Below are positions 52,416 to 61,243 of a stretch of 64,000 nt of DNA, piece by piece (the first letter of the stretch is position 1; each line of letters begins with the position of its first letter). The notes beneath the pieces are model-generated. The model had not been told where the DNA came from, ran no database searches, and saw only the letters and a program-made list of their open reading frames with translations. The DNA comes from Sphingobacterium sp. SYP-B4668 (GTDB lineage: Bacteria; Bacteroidota; Bacteroidia; Sphingobacteriales; Sphingobacteriaceae), in NCBI RefSeq assembly GCF_027627455.1, contig NZ_CP115483.1:2728001-2792000 (forward strand), written 5' to 3'. A program made the translations under genes and the position numbers.

Positions 52416-54626
52416 TTAATTTTCCGACTCATATCGCGTTACACCCGTGATACCGTTGATATTTCTCAGATTCTTAATCAAATTTTCCAACTGGTCTGTA
52501 TCATTCACGAATACCATGATATTTCCTTCAAATATACCTTCGTTGCTTGAAATAGAAAGCGATCGTATATTCACCTTAAATTCCTGGGATATAACAGTTG
52601 TAATTTTATTGACCAAGCCCACATCATCTATTCCGACAATGCGCAGCCCAGTAAGGAATGCTACATTATTACTGGTTGACGAAGACCAGTTGGCTTTCAA
52701 GATACGATAACCATAGTTCGCCATTAATTTAGAAGCATTTGGACAACTCGTGCGATGAATCTTAATTCCGTCATTAACAGTCAAAAATCCAAAGACATCA
52801 TCACCAGGTATCGGGTTACAACAAGGAGCAAGGGTATAATCGATTTTTTGCAAATCATCTCCAATCAACAGTGTATCTAAATCCTTTTTGTTGATCTTTT
52901 CAACCAAACCGCTAATATGCGAATTGAATTGGCTCTGCGAAGTATCGATTACTTTTTCACTTACCGCATACTCTCGAAGATTTTTAATGTCGATCAGCCC
53001 CTTTGCTACATTATAAAATAGCTCCTGTGAACTTGGAAATTTAAAATAATTCGAAATCTTATTGATATTATCCGTGTTATAAGTAATCTTTAGCGATTTC
53101 AACTTCCTTTCCAAGATTTCTTTTCCATCTTCCGCCACCCGCCGTTTTTCCTCCTTAAGTGAAGATCGTATTTTCGACTTTGCTTTGGCCGTGACTACAA
53201 AATTAAGCCAATCCTCTTTAGGAGTCTGTTTACTAGAGGTAATGATTTCAACCTGGTCACCATTTTGTAATTTGTGGCTTAGGGGGACAAGCTTGTGATT
53301 CACTTTGGCTCCAATACAAGTCGCGCCAATATCCGAATGGATTTCAAATGCAAAGTCCAAGGCCGTCGCGTCGTGCGGTAGTTGAATCAATGTTCCCTTC
53401 GGCGTGAAAATAAAGATTTCATCCGAGAAAAGGTTCATTTTAAAATCGTCCACAAAGTCTAATGCATTTGTGTCTGCACTGCTAAGGATATCCCTTACCT
53501 TTCGAATCCAGAGGTCCAATCCGCTATCCGAATTAGATTCTTTATATTTCCAATGCGCGGCAAAGCCCTTTTCTGCAATTTCGTTCATTCGTTTGGTTCG
53601 AATCTGCACTTCGACCCATTGGCCTCTAGGCCCCATCACAGTAGTATGGAGTGATTCATACCCATTTCCTTTAGGAGATGATATCCAATCGCGTAGGCGG
53701 TCAGGGTTGGGTCTGTACAAGTCCGTCACGATAGAGTACGCCTTCCAGCATTCCGTTTTTTCCTTCTCGTATGGTGTATCTATGATGACACGAATCGCAA
53801 ATAAATCATACACCTCTTCAAAGGGGATTGATTTTTTACGCATTTTATTCCAAATGGAATGGATGGATTTCGGTCGTCCGAAGATTTCGGCCTTGATACC
53901 CTGTTCCTCCAAAATCTCATTGACAGGACCTATGAAATCGGAGATAAATCTTTCCCTTTCCGCCTTCTTTTCATTTAGTTTCTTCGCTATAAATTTATAT
54001 GTGTCGGGGTCTGTATACTTCATGGACAGATCTTCCAACTCGGATTTAATGGCATATAGCCCTAGTCTATGCGCAAGAGGTGCATAAAGATAGCTCGTCT
54101 CAGAGGCAATCTTTAGCTGTTTGTCTCTTGCCATGAATTCCATGGTACGCATATTGTGTAAGCGATCAGCCAGCTTGATGAGAATCACACGGACATCATC
54201 GGCCAATGTCAAGAGCATTTTTCGGAAGTTTTCTGCTTGCATGGAGCTATTCGGGTCAAATATGCCCGATATCTTTGTTAAGCCATCGATAATCCGTGCA
54301 ACTTTCTTACCGAATTGCTCTTCAATTTCGGTAAGTGTAATAGCCGTATCCTCCACGACGTCATGCAACAATGCACACACGATAGAAGTCGTACCCAATC
54401 CAATTTCATCTGCAGCAATTTTTGCAACAGCAATAGGATGGAATATATATGGCTCACCAGACTTACGACGCATTTCCTTATGGCTTTCGAGGGCCAAATC
54501 GAATGCTTTGCGAATCTCTTGTTTATCTCCTCGTTGTAAGGTAGGCTTACATGCTCTTAGTAAATCTCTATATCTTTTACGAATTTCTTTATTTTCAGCT
54601 TCTATATCAATCACATACTCTTTCAT
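52416..54626 (-). CDS. Bifunctional (p)ppGpp synthetase/hydrolase, Rel/SpoT
   Basis: A 736-residue alarmone enzyme. Order of domains: HD hydrolase (His63 in FHPIAVAKI, HDVVED at 88-93), synthetase (GRPKSIHSIWNKMRKK, YDLFAIRVI, SPKGNGYESLHTTVMGPRG), TGS (about 390-455, DEIFIFTPKGTLIQLPHDATALDFAFEIHSDIG), a helical/CC region with APCCNPIPGD (about 603), and a C-terminal ACT domain (about 660-733). Both catalytic domains appear intact, so it can make and degrade (p)ppGpp. It is transcribed towards fur and purA, linking growth control and purine synthesis. Confidence 0.96.
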   Translation of the reverse strand: MKEYVIDIEAENKEIRKRYRDLLRACKPTLQRGDKQEIRKAFDLALESHKEMRRKSGEPYIFHPIAVAKIAADEIGLGTTSIVCALLHDVVEDTAITLTEIEEQFGKKVARIIDGLTKISGIFDPNSSMQAENFRKMLLTLADDVRVILIKLADRLHNMRTMEFMARDKQLKIASETSYLYAPLAHRLGLYAIKSELEDLSMKYTDPDTYKFIAKKLNEKKAERERFISDFIGPVNEILEEQGIKAEIFGRPKSIHSIWNKMRKKSIPFEEVYDLFAIRVIIDTPYEKEKTECWKAYSIVTDLYRPNPDRLRDWISSPKGNGYESLHTTVMGPRGQWVEVQIRTKRMNEIAEKGFAAHWKYKESNSDSGLDLWIRKVRDILSSADTNALDFVDDFKMNLFSDEIFIFTPKGTLIQLPHDATALDFAFEIHSDIGATCIGAKVNHKLVPLSHKLQNGDQVEIITSSKQTPKEDWLNFVVTAKAKSKIRSSLKEEKRRVAEDGKEILERKLKSLKITYNTDNINKISNYFKFPSSQELFYNVAKGLIDIKNLREYAVSEKVIDTSQSQFNSHISGLVEKINKKDLDTLLIGDDLQKIDYTLAPCCNPIPGDDVFGFLTVNDGIKIHRTSCPNASKLMANYGYRILKANWSSSTSNNVAFLTGLRIVGIDDVGLVNKITTVISQEFKVNIRSLSISSNEGIFEGNIMVFVNDTDQLENLIKNLRNINGITGVTRYESEN

Positions 54627-54775
54627 AAACTTGCTGTAATATTTTGGGATACTTCCAATATTTATTCTTAAATTAGAATAGAATAAAGTACCTTTATGTG
54701 TCTAATGGTGTTCTCTGAATAAATGTAGTAAAATTATTTAACAGAATGAAAAAATAGACTTTTTTTGATGTGAAA

Positions 54776-55417
54776 ATGAATATTAAGCATTTTTTTGGTT
54801 TGGTATTAATGGGTAGCTTGACCTCACTAGTCGAGGCGCAGACACTTACTAAGCCGCATTATGGCGCTGGGCAACCAGAGGTAGTGGAGCACTATCCCAC
54901 CACCACACTAGACGATGGTGAGGTGGTCCCCTGGTTTCCAATTCCCGAAGTAGTCGTGACGGCAAAGCGCGTATGGACTAGCGAAGATGCGAGATTACAA
55001 TATTTAAGACTAAGAAGAAATGTCCTTAGGGTCTTGCCCTACGCTATTTATGCGCAAAAGCGCTACGATCAGCTCGATAGAGATCTCGCTTTAGTGGATG
55101 ACGAAAAGATACAAAAGAGGCTAATTAAAGCCTGTGAGGAAGAAATTAAGGAGAAATTCACAAAAGAAATTAAAAACCTCTCTATAACACAAGGCAAGAT
55201 CTTGATTAAATTAGTAGATCGGCAGACCGGCAAGACTAGCTATGATATGGTCAAAGAGATGAAAGGAGGACTTACCGCTTTCTTTTACCAAGGGATCGCT
55301 AGAGTAGTGGGGCATGATTTGAAGAATACCTATGACAAGAGTGAAGACTTTGAAATTGAAAATATAATAAGAGGCATGGAAAGGACCCGGCAGGTTGCCT
55401 CTCCACCGCTTCCTTAA
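54776..55417 (+). CDS. DUF4294 exported protein
   Basis: A 213-residue protein with a Sec signal (1-21, ending VEAQ). The body matches DUF4294: DDGEVVPWFPIPEVVVTAKRVWTSEDARLQYLRLRRNVLRVLPYAIYAQKRYDQLDRDLA (about 42-102), then an amphipathic coiled region, and LSITQGKILIKLVDRQTGKTSYDMVKEMKGGLTAFFYQGIARVVGHDLKNTYD (about 138-190). The family is confined to Bacteroidota and its function is unknown; a periplasmic location follows from the signal. A GTG 6 bp upstream is an alternative start. The peroxidase gene begins 15 bp downstream, so co-transcription is likely. Confidence 0.87.
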   Translation: MNIKHFFGLVLMGSLTSLVEAQTLTKPHYGAGQPEVVEHYPTTTLDDGEVVPWFPIPEVVVTAKRVWTSEDARLQYLRLRRNVLRVLPYAIYAQKRYDQLDRDLALVDDEKIQKRLIKACEEEIKEKFTKEIKNLSITQGKILIKLVDRQTGKTSYDMVKEMKGGLTAFFYQGIARVVGHDLKNTYDKSEDFEIENIIRGMERTRQVASPPLP

Positions 55418-55431
55418 ATCAAACATATACC

Positions 55432-55923
55432 ATGCAGTCCATTTACAATTTTCATGCTTTAGAATTCAATGGTGAGAAAAAATCTCTTGGGGATTACCAT
55501 GACAAAGTATTGCTAATTGTAAATACAGCTAGTAAATGTATGTTTACTAAGCAGTATAAGGGGTTGGAAAAACTTTATCAAAAGTATAAAGACAAAGGGT
55601 TCGAAATCCTCGCTTTCCCATCAGACAATTTTAATCATCAAGAACCGCTCACAGGCATACGCTTAGAGACATTTTGCAGGCTACAACAGCAAATTACTTT
55701 CCCTGTTTTCAAACGGACGCATGTCGTGGGTGAATATGTGGACCCACTCTTTAAATACCTTTCCCATAAAGAACTCAACGGCAAATTTGATTGCAGGCCA
55801 CTTTGGAACTTTCATAAGTACCTCATCAATAGAAAAGGAGAGGTAGTTGACTATTTTTATCCTTTCACAGGCCCCAACACTGCTAGATTGCATCGTAAGA
55901 TTGAAACATTGCTAAACGAATAA
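55432..55923 (+). CDS. Glutathione peroxidase-family 2-Cys thiol peroxidase
   Basis: A 163-residue cytosolic peroxidase. The peroxidatic residue is Cys36 in NTASKCMFT (not selenocysteine), and a second Cys82 in LETFCRLQ occupies the position of the resolving Cys of yeast Gpx3, so it probably uses thioredoxin instead of glutathione. The Trp-Asn pair of the active site is Trp125-Asn126 (LWNFHKYL). The usual Gln in FPxNQF is Asn66 (FPSDNF), a variation worth noting. It lies next to a bacillithiol synthesis gene, within a redox-related neighbourhood. Confidence 0.9.
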   Translation: MQSIYNFHALEFNGEKKSLGDYHDKVLLIVNTASKCMFTKQYKGLEKLYQKYKDKGFEILAFPSDNFNHQEPLTGIRLETFCRLQQQITFPVFKRTHVVGEYVDPLFKYLSHKELNGKFDCRPLWNFHKYLINRKGEVVDYFYPFTGPNTARLHRKIETLLNE

Positions 55924-55983
55924 TGACAATATCGTGAAGGTAAAATTCATACCTTTGTCAGCAACTATAAATGATGTTACGAC

Positions 55984-56703
55984 ATGAAGTTAGATTTATT
56001 GGTTATGACCGTGCATCCTGACGATGCCGAATTGGGAGCAGGCGGTGTTATTGCAAAATATGTTGATGAAGGAAAAAAGGTGGGAATTATCGACCTAACA
56101 CGAGGTGAACTAGGCACGCGTGGTACGGCCGAAACGAGAGCCTACGAAGCTGCCAAAGCAGCTGCTATTCTAGGTGTCAGTGTTCGCGAAAACTTAGGTC
56201 TAAGAGACGGATTTTTTGAGAATCGAGAGACTGAGCAGTTGGAAGTGATTAAATCAATCCGAAAATTCCGCCCTGATATCGTTATTACAAATGCACTATC
56301 CGATCGGCATCCTGATCATGGAAGAGCTAGCCAGTTAGTCAATGATGCACTTTTTTTAGCAGGTCTAAGGCGCGTCGAGACGACCTTGGATGGTCATATA
56401 CAAGAGCCTTTTAGGCCACGTCTACAGTTACAGCTTATACAAGACTTATTCATAAAGCCGGATATTGTCATTGACATTACTCCCTATTGGGATGTTAAGG
56501 AACAGTCCATATTGGCATACAGCACCCAATTCAATTCTGTGGGGGAGGAGGATGGGCCACAAACTTATATTTCAAATCCTGACTTTATGAGTTCTACAAA
56601 AGGTAGGGCCCAGGAGTTGGGACGGAGCATACAAGCCAAATATGCAGAAGGCTTTACCTCACGCAAAATACTGGGCGTATCGGATTTATTTCAATTAGTA
56701 TAG
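55984..56703 (+). CDS. bshB1: Bacillithiol biosynthesis deacetylase BshB1
   Basis: A 239-residue LmbE-type zinc deacetylase that removes the acetyl group from GlcNAc-malate in bacillithiol synthesis. Zinc ligands are His11 and Asp14 (HPDDAELG, 11-18) and His112 (RHPDHGRA, 108-115). DLTRGELGTRGTAETRAYEAAKAA is typical of BshB1. Bacillithiol is the low-molecular-weight thiol of many Bacteroidota. A -7 element TACCTTTG lies at 55950-55957, so it has its own promoter. The other bsh genes are not here. Confidence 0.94.
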   Translation: MKLDLLVMTVHPDDAELGAGGVIAKYVDEGKKVGIIDLTRGELGTRGTAETRAYEAAKAAAILGVSVRENLGLRDGFFENRETEQLEVIKSIRKFRPDIVITNALSDRHPDHGRASQLVNDALFLAGLRRVETTLDGHIQEPFRPRLQLQLIQDLFIKPDIVIDITPYWDVKEQSILAYSTQFNSVGEEDGPQTYISNPDFMSSTKGRAQELGRSIQAKYAEGFTSRKILGVSDLFQLV

Positions 56704-56835
56704 CCTAAAAAGGACTGCTTTCTTTTAGAGTTTACATGTTTGAGTTAGCTAAATATGTGCAATATCTACAGGTATGTGCTAAAGTATAATTGCGTATCAA
56801 TACAAATTTGACTATGTTTAAAGGTCGTTTTGGTG

Positions 56836-56854
56836 TAACTTTGGTGTAACAAAG
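56836..56854 (+). promoter_or_regulatory. Direct-repeat -7 region upstream of dgkA-like gene
   Basis: The sequence GGTGTAAC occurs twice at 11-bp spacing, and the first copy leads into TAACTTTG (56836-56843), a -7-like element. The gene starts at 56879. Confidence 0.35.
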
Positions 56855-56878
56855 TATTCTATGTTTTCCATATAGCTG

Positions 56879-57268
56879 ATGCAAAAATCCAATAAACAAA
56901 ATGTCTTTAAGACTCAGATTGCTAGTTTTAAGTACGCGCTTGAAGGACTTGTCTTGCTCTTTGGGAAAGAGCGCAATGCAAAGATACATTTGATAGCAGC
57001 TGTCTTAGCGGTGGCTTTTGGCTTCATGCTAGAGATCTCGATGTTAGAATGGTGTATTGTCATACTCTGCATTTCGCTAGTAACGGCTTTGGAAGGATTG
57101 AACACGGCATTAGAGCATTTGTCGAACACTGTAACCAAGGAATATCACCCCAATATCAAAAAAGTAAAAGATATTGCAGCGGGAGCCGTACTCATCGCAG
57201 CTCTCGGAGCGCTAGCGGTAGGGCTGATTATATTCTTACCCAAATTAATATCCACCCTGCTTCACTGA
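56879..57268 (+). CDS. Diacylglycerol/undecaprenol kinase family protein
   Basis: A 129-residue integral membrane kinase with three hydrophobic helices (about 38-54, 56-72, 100-124). Motifs match the DgkA/UdpK family: KERNAKIHL (about 30-38), LEGLNTALE (71-79), and KDIAAGAVL (97-105). Gram-positive-type members phosphorylate undecaprenol; the E. coli enzyme uses diacylglycerol. The sequence does not settle this. The gene stands alone after bshB1. Confidence 0.87.
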   Translation: MQKSNKQNVFKTQIASFKYALEGLVLLFGKERNAKIHLIAAVLAVAFGFMLEISMLEWCIVILCISLVTALEGLNTALEHLSNTVTKEYHPNIKKVKDIAAGAVLIAALGALAVGLIIFLPKLISTLLH

Positions 57269-57613
57269 TTTTAATATCTGTTAGGAATATTACCTAATGG
57301 CACCTTATTCGGTATCTGTGACCGTCATTTTCTTTTAGGTGTATATTTACTCGCGAGCTTCATTTCATTAGATTTAATATGTGCCTTTTTGGCCAGAACC
57401 ACATCACTATTTTGAGCGTGATACCCTCGCTATGCCTATTCAGCTTTACGCTTTAAACACCTTGATGCTTAAGAGCGCCCGCAAATTAAACCCTTCCTGA
57501 TTTTAAGGGAATTTTAACTCATTTATTAAATAATGTTAAATTATTGATTTCGTATTATTTTTAAATAAATGTACCCTATATTTACGAATAGTTCGTAAAA
57601 CCTATTCTGAATT
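57269..57613. other. Intergenic region upstream of the receptor gene
   Basis: Apart from a weak CCCTT/AAGGG dyad (near 57491-57510) and the 8-bp inverted repeat at 57581-57599, nothing was recognised. No gene is supported. Confidence 0.5.
57581..57599. promoter_or_regulatory. 8-bp inverted repeat before the receptor start codon
   Basis: TTTACGAA (57581-57588), three bases, TTCGTAAA (57592-57599). It begins within a -7-like TATATTTA (57578-57585) and ends 14 bp before the ATG at 57614. It could be an operator or an mRNA hairpin occluding the start. Confidence 0.55.
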
Positions 57614-60400
57614 ATGGTAAAATATCTGGTATTCTTCCTCGCGGCGTGCCTCTGTAGTACGGTCATGGCCCAATCTAAGCTAATTGTGACTGGGACGGTC
57701 ATAGATTCCAAGGACAAAACCGCACTTGAAAGGACTTCTATTGTCTTGCTGAACGCAAAAGATTCTATTTTAGTCAACTTTGCTAGAGCAAATCCTGACG
57801 GTAAATTCACACTTTCCAATGTAGATACTGGGCGCTACCAGTTGATCGTCAATTATCCGCAATATGCGGATGTTGTCAAAGACATCAAGATCACAGATCA
57901 ACCTGTAGACGTTGGCAAAATCGAGCTGTCAAAAGCCGCAATTTTATTGGAAGAAGCGCAGGTCACAGGTAAGATTCCGGTTGTAATTAAAGGGGATACG
58001 GTAGAGTATGATGCGGCTAGTTTTAAGGTAGAGGAGGGTGCGAAAGTTGAAGGCCTCTTACGTGTGCTCCCCGGCGTCACCGTCAATCCAGACGGATCTA
58101 TTACAGCACAGGGAAAGACTGTCAAAAAAGTACTTCTTGATGGTGAAGAGTTCTTTGGCGATGACCCCACATTAATCACTAAAAATATAAGAGCAGATAT
58201 GGTATCGAAAGTTCAGGTTTATGAAAAAAAGTCTGAACTTGCAGATCGTACGGGTATTGATGATGGTGTGCGCGATCAGACGATAGATATAAAACTCAAG
58301 GAAGACAGTAAGAAGGGCGCGTTTGGCGAGTTGTCAGCAGGCCTAAGTCCGGATAAATACTATAGTGCGACTGGCGTAGTCAATCGATTTAAAGGCGCCC
58401 AAAAGATTGCTATTTTCGGAACTGCTGGCAACGAGGGAACGGTTGGATTGGGTTTTTTCTCGAATCAAAAATTCGGAGTAGGTAGCTCTTCCATGGAAAC
58501 AATGGATGGTGGTGGCATCTTCATAACGAGCAACGACGATGATAGTTTCAGTGGTAGATTTGAAGGCAATGGGGTGCCAAAGTCCATAAATACAGGCGCA
58601 AGCTATTCAGATAAGACAGCAAATAGCAAGCATAAAATCAATGCCAATTATAAATATTCCCGTCTTCAAGTAGACAACAATAACCGGACATTCATGCAAA
58701 ATGAATTGCCGGGCTTCTCACGTATTGAAAATAACGAATCCACGACCAACAACCTTACTCAAGGGCACAATACGAATGTAAAGTATGATTTACAGTTGGA
58801 TTCGAGTTCGACGATGACCTTTACGCTTGGTTATAAGAACAGTAATAGAGAGAATCGTTCTTCCTCCAACGGATTGGAGCAATCCTTAGAATATGACCCC
58901 ATCAACGAGTCTATAGGTCGCTCTTTCGAAGAGGCCAAATCAGATAATGTAGACTTCTCAACATATTACACCAAGAAATTTGCCAAACCCAAAAGATCCT
59001 TAACATTCAAGATAGCAGCCAATAGCAGCGATCAAGATAGCAAAAATCAATATTTTTCCAGTGTTGAATATCTCAAAAAAGACAGTATTGATATCGTGGA
59101 CCAGTATAAGCACAATCTTTCCGACAATAAAGGGTGGAGTGCATCTGTCAATTACTCTGAGCCCATTACCAAACGCCTTACGGCAACTGTGGGCTATGAA
59201 TATAACGACAACCGGAGCAAATCGCTTAATCAATCTTTCGATCGAGACCCGATTACCCAAGAGTATACCAATCTAGATGAGGATGTTTTGAATGATATAC
59301 GCTACAAATACAATAGAAATACGGGAAACCTTGGGTTCAATTATGTATCGGACAAGACCACAATTAATCTGACCAATAGGGTGACAGCATCTCGTAATTT
59401 CCGAAATGACTACGTTGACCAACGTATATTGGATATTGATCAGCTTTCGTATAATCCCAACTTGAACATCAATTATAAGCTGTCCAAAAGTAAAACGATC
59501 CGACTCAATTATTATGGAAATACTATCCAACCCAACTTAAACCAAATTCTTCCCCTTCGGCAAAATACCGATCAAAAAACCACATTTTTACCAAATGAAG
59601 ATTTAGAAGCTGGTTTCAGAAATACCGTTTCAGTTTCCTACAACTCGTTCAAGCAACTCAAACAACAATATTTCTATGTAAGTATCTATCTGGGCAATAC
59701 CAGTGACAATATCACCTCATTTGTGACGATTGACCCCACAACAGGCATGCGTACCCTTCAATATGTAAATGTGTTTGATAAGAAAAATTTAAATGGAAGT
59801 ATATATGGAAGTTTTGATTTCAACCTGAAGAAGAAATATAGTTTGAAGTCCTCCGTTGGACTATCGCTCGACTATAATGCAGGATACAACTATATCACCG
59901 CAACAACCTCTTCCCCAGAATTGAATCTTGGAAAATCTGTCAATTATTCTGCAAATATTGGATTCAACAGGCATGTTGAGCGTGGTTTTACCTTTTATAC
60001 CAATCTCAGACCTGGAGTTTCGTTCATGAGTTCAAGCGTTCAACCCCAAAATAATAGTAAAGCTTTCACATTCAGGAGTTTTAGCAATGTCAGTTACCTG
60101 TTCTCAAAAGAATATAGAGTTGCTATAGACATGGATCAAGACTACCAAGCCGCTACTTCAGTTTTTAATAAAGCAATCAACAATTACTATGTCAATGCAT
60201 ACGTATCAAAAAAATTCTTTAAGGACAAGAGTCTCGAGACAAGGGTATCCGTCAATGACTTATTCAACCAGCGGAATGGCATCCGAAGAAGTCAGTCGGG
60301 ATCAACATATACGGAAACTCAAAATGACGTAATCAATAGATATTTTATGTTCAAAGTCATATACAATTTTACAACAATGAAAGGAGGGAGCCAAAAATGA
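57614..60400 (+). CDS. Outer-membrane beta-barrel receptor-like protein with carboxypeptidase-regulatory domain
   Basis: A 928-residue outer-membrane protein. Signal peptide 1-20; a CarboxypepD_reg-like beta-sandwich at about 22-110 (TGTVIDSKDKTALERTSIVLLNAKDS); a TonB plug-like part at about 120-240 (GLLRVLPGVTVNPDGSITAQGKTVKKVLLDGEEFFGDDPTLITKNIRADMVSKVQVYEK); and a beta-barrel of the OMP_b-brl_3 type to the C terminus, which ends in an aromatic-containing strand (YFMFKVIYNFTT). A clear TonB box was not found. The stop codon overlaps the start of a GLPGLI gene, the usual partner of these receptors. The substrate is unknown. Confidence 0.88.
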   Translation: MVKYLVFFLAACLCSTVMAQSKLIVTGTVIDSKDKTALERTSIVLLNAKDSILVNFARANPDGKFTLSNVDTGRYQLIVNYPQYADVVKDIKITDQPVDVGKIELSKAAILLEEAQVTGKIPVVIKGDTVEYDAASFKVEEGAKVEGLLRVLPGVTVNPDGSITAQGKTVKKVLLDGEEFFGDDPTLITKNIRADMVSKVQVYEKKSELADRTGIDDGVRDQTIDIKLKEDSKKGAFGELSAGLSPDKYYSATGVVNRFKGAQKIAIFGTAGNEGTVGLGFFSNQKFGVGSSSMETMDGGGIFITSNDDDSFSGRFEGNGVPKSINTGASYSDKTANSKHKINANYKYSRLQVDNNNRTFMQNELPGFSRIENNESTTNNLTQGHNTNVKYDLQLDSSSTMTFTLGYKNSNRENRSSSNGLEQSLEYDPINESIGRSFEEAKSDNVDFSTYYTKKFAKPKRSLTFKIAANSSDQDSKNQYFSSVEYLKKDSIDIVDQYKHNLSDNKGWSASVNYSEPITKRLTATVGYEYNDNRSKSLNQSFDRDPITQEYTNLDEDVLNDIRYKYNRNTGNLGFNYVSDKTTINLTNRVTASRNFRNDYVDQRILDIDQLSYNPNLNINYKLSKSKTIRLNYYGNTIQPNLNQILPLRQNTDQKTTFLPNEDLEAGFRNTVSVSYNSFKQLKQQYFYVSIYLGNTSDNITSFVTIDPTTGMRTLQYVNVFDKKNLNGSIYGSFDFNLKKKYSLKSSVGLSLDYNAGYNYITATTSSPELNLGKSVNYSANIGFNRHVERGFTFYTNLRPGVSFMSSSVQPQNNSKAFTFRSFSNVSYLFSKEYRVAIDMDQDYQAATSVFNKAINNYYVNAYVSKKFFKDKSLETRVSVNDLFNQRNGIRRSQSGSTYTETQNDVINRYFMFKVIYNFTTMKGGSQK

Positions 60401-61182
60401 TTAAGCAAGCAATCCTAGTAATCTGCATCCTGTTTTCGCTTCTCGTTCCTCAATCTGCAAGTGCACAGTACGCGTTCTTCGCGGATAATGGTACGGTTAC
60501 ATATGAACGAAAACTACACCTTCACAACTATATTAAAACTCAACTCAAGCGTACCGATCAGGACCATGTCTTTTCTAAAATGTTCTTAGAAGATCTTCTA
60601 AAAAATGGGCCTGCTGAAGTTGTTACCAAAAACACATTAAAATTCAGCGACCAAGAGACCTTCTTTGAAAATTTGGTTGAAGAATATCCCGCTAGTTATC
60701 GCAATATTATCCGTAATCGAGAATATTACAGCGAATCCAAGACCTATGTCAATTTTAAGAACAAAACGTTCAAAAAGCTGCTTCCTTTTGGTGACGATGA
60801 ATTATTGATGGTAGATTCGATTCCTACAGTAAAGTGGAAATTCACCAACGAGTATAGGACTATTGCTGGTTATGATTGTAGGCGAGTCAATGGTGTTATA
60901 CAAGACTCTATTTATGTTGTGGCATTCTACACGCCCCAAATTCCTATTTCTGGAGGCCCCGAGTTGATTAATGGTCTTCCTGGGATGATATTGGGTGTGG
61001 CCATCCCCGAACTTAATCTCAATTATTTTGCTTCCAAGGTCGAGCTGAACAATAGTCCAGTCCCGACATCCTTGACCAAGAATAAGAAAATAGTGCCGGA
61101 GACGAAACAACAAGCCACCGAAAACTTAAAAAAACTTATGAGCTGGCTTTCTAATCGAGATTTTATGAGAATGTTCTTATAA
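60397..61182 (+). CDS. GLPGLI family protein
   Basis: A 261-residue exported protein (signal 1-23, ending ASA). The hallmark is INGLPGMILGV at residues 191-201, preceded by WKFTNEYRTIAGYDCRRVNG (about 147-166) and FYTPQIPISGGPEL. The Cys at 161 sits in the conserved GYxCxxA/V position. GLPGLI proteins are Bacteroidota-specific, usually coded beside outer-membrane receptors; their function is not known. The ATG overlaps the receptor's stop by 4 bp, so the pair is translated together. Confidence 0.93.
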   Translation: MIKQAILVICILFSLLVPQSASAQYAFFADNGTVTYERKLHLHNYIKTQLKRTDQDHVFSKMFLEDLLKNGPAEVVTKNTLKFSDQETFFENLVEEYPASYRNIIRNREYYSESKTYVNFKNKTFKKLLPFGDDELLMVDSIPTVKWKFTNEYRTIAGYDCRRVNGVIQDSIYVVAFYTPQIPISGGPELINGLPGMILGVAIPELNLNYFASKVELNNSPVPTSLTKNKKIVPETKQQATENLKKLMSWLSNRDFMRMFL

Positions 61183-61202
61183 TCTCGCTATTCAGACATA
61201 GC

Positions 61203-61243
61203 GTATGTCAAGAGGTTATTAAGAGATAAACCCCTTGACATAC
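61203..61243. terminator. Convergent terminator reaching into pstB
   Basis: 10-bp perfect stem GTATGTCAAG (61203-61212) with CTTGACATAC (61234-61243), extended by two G-C pairs after a mismatch. The loop contains the pstB stop codon and the second arm lies in its last codons. No long T-run follows, so it may act as a stability element. Confidence 0.55.
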
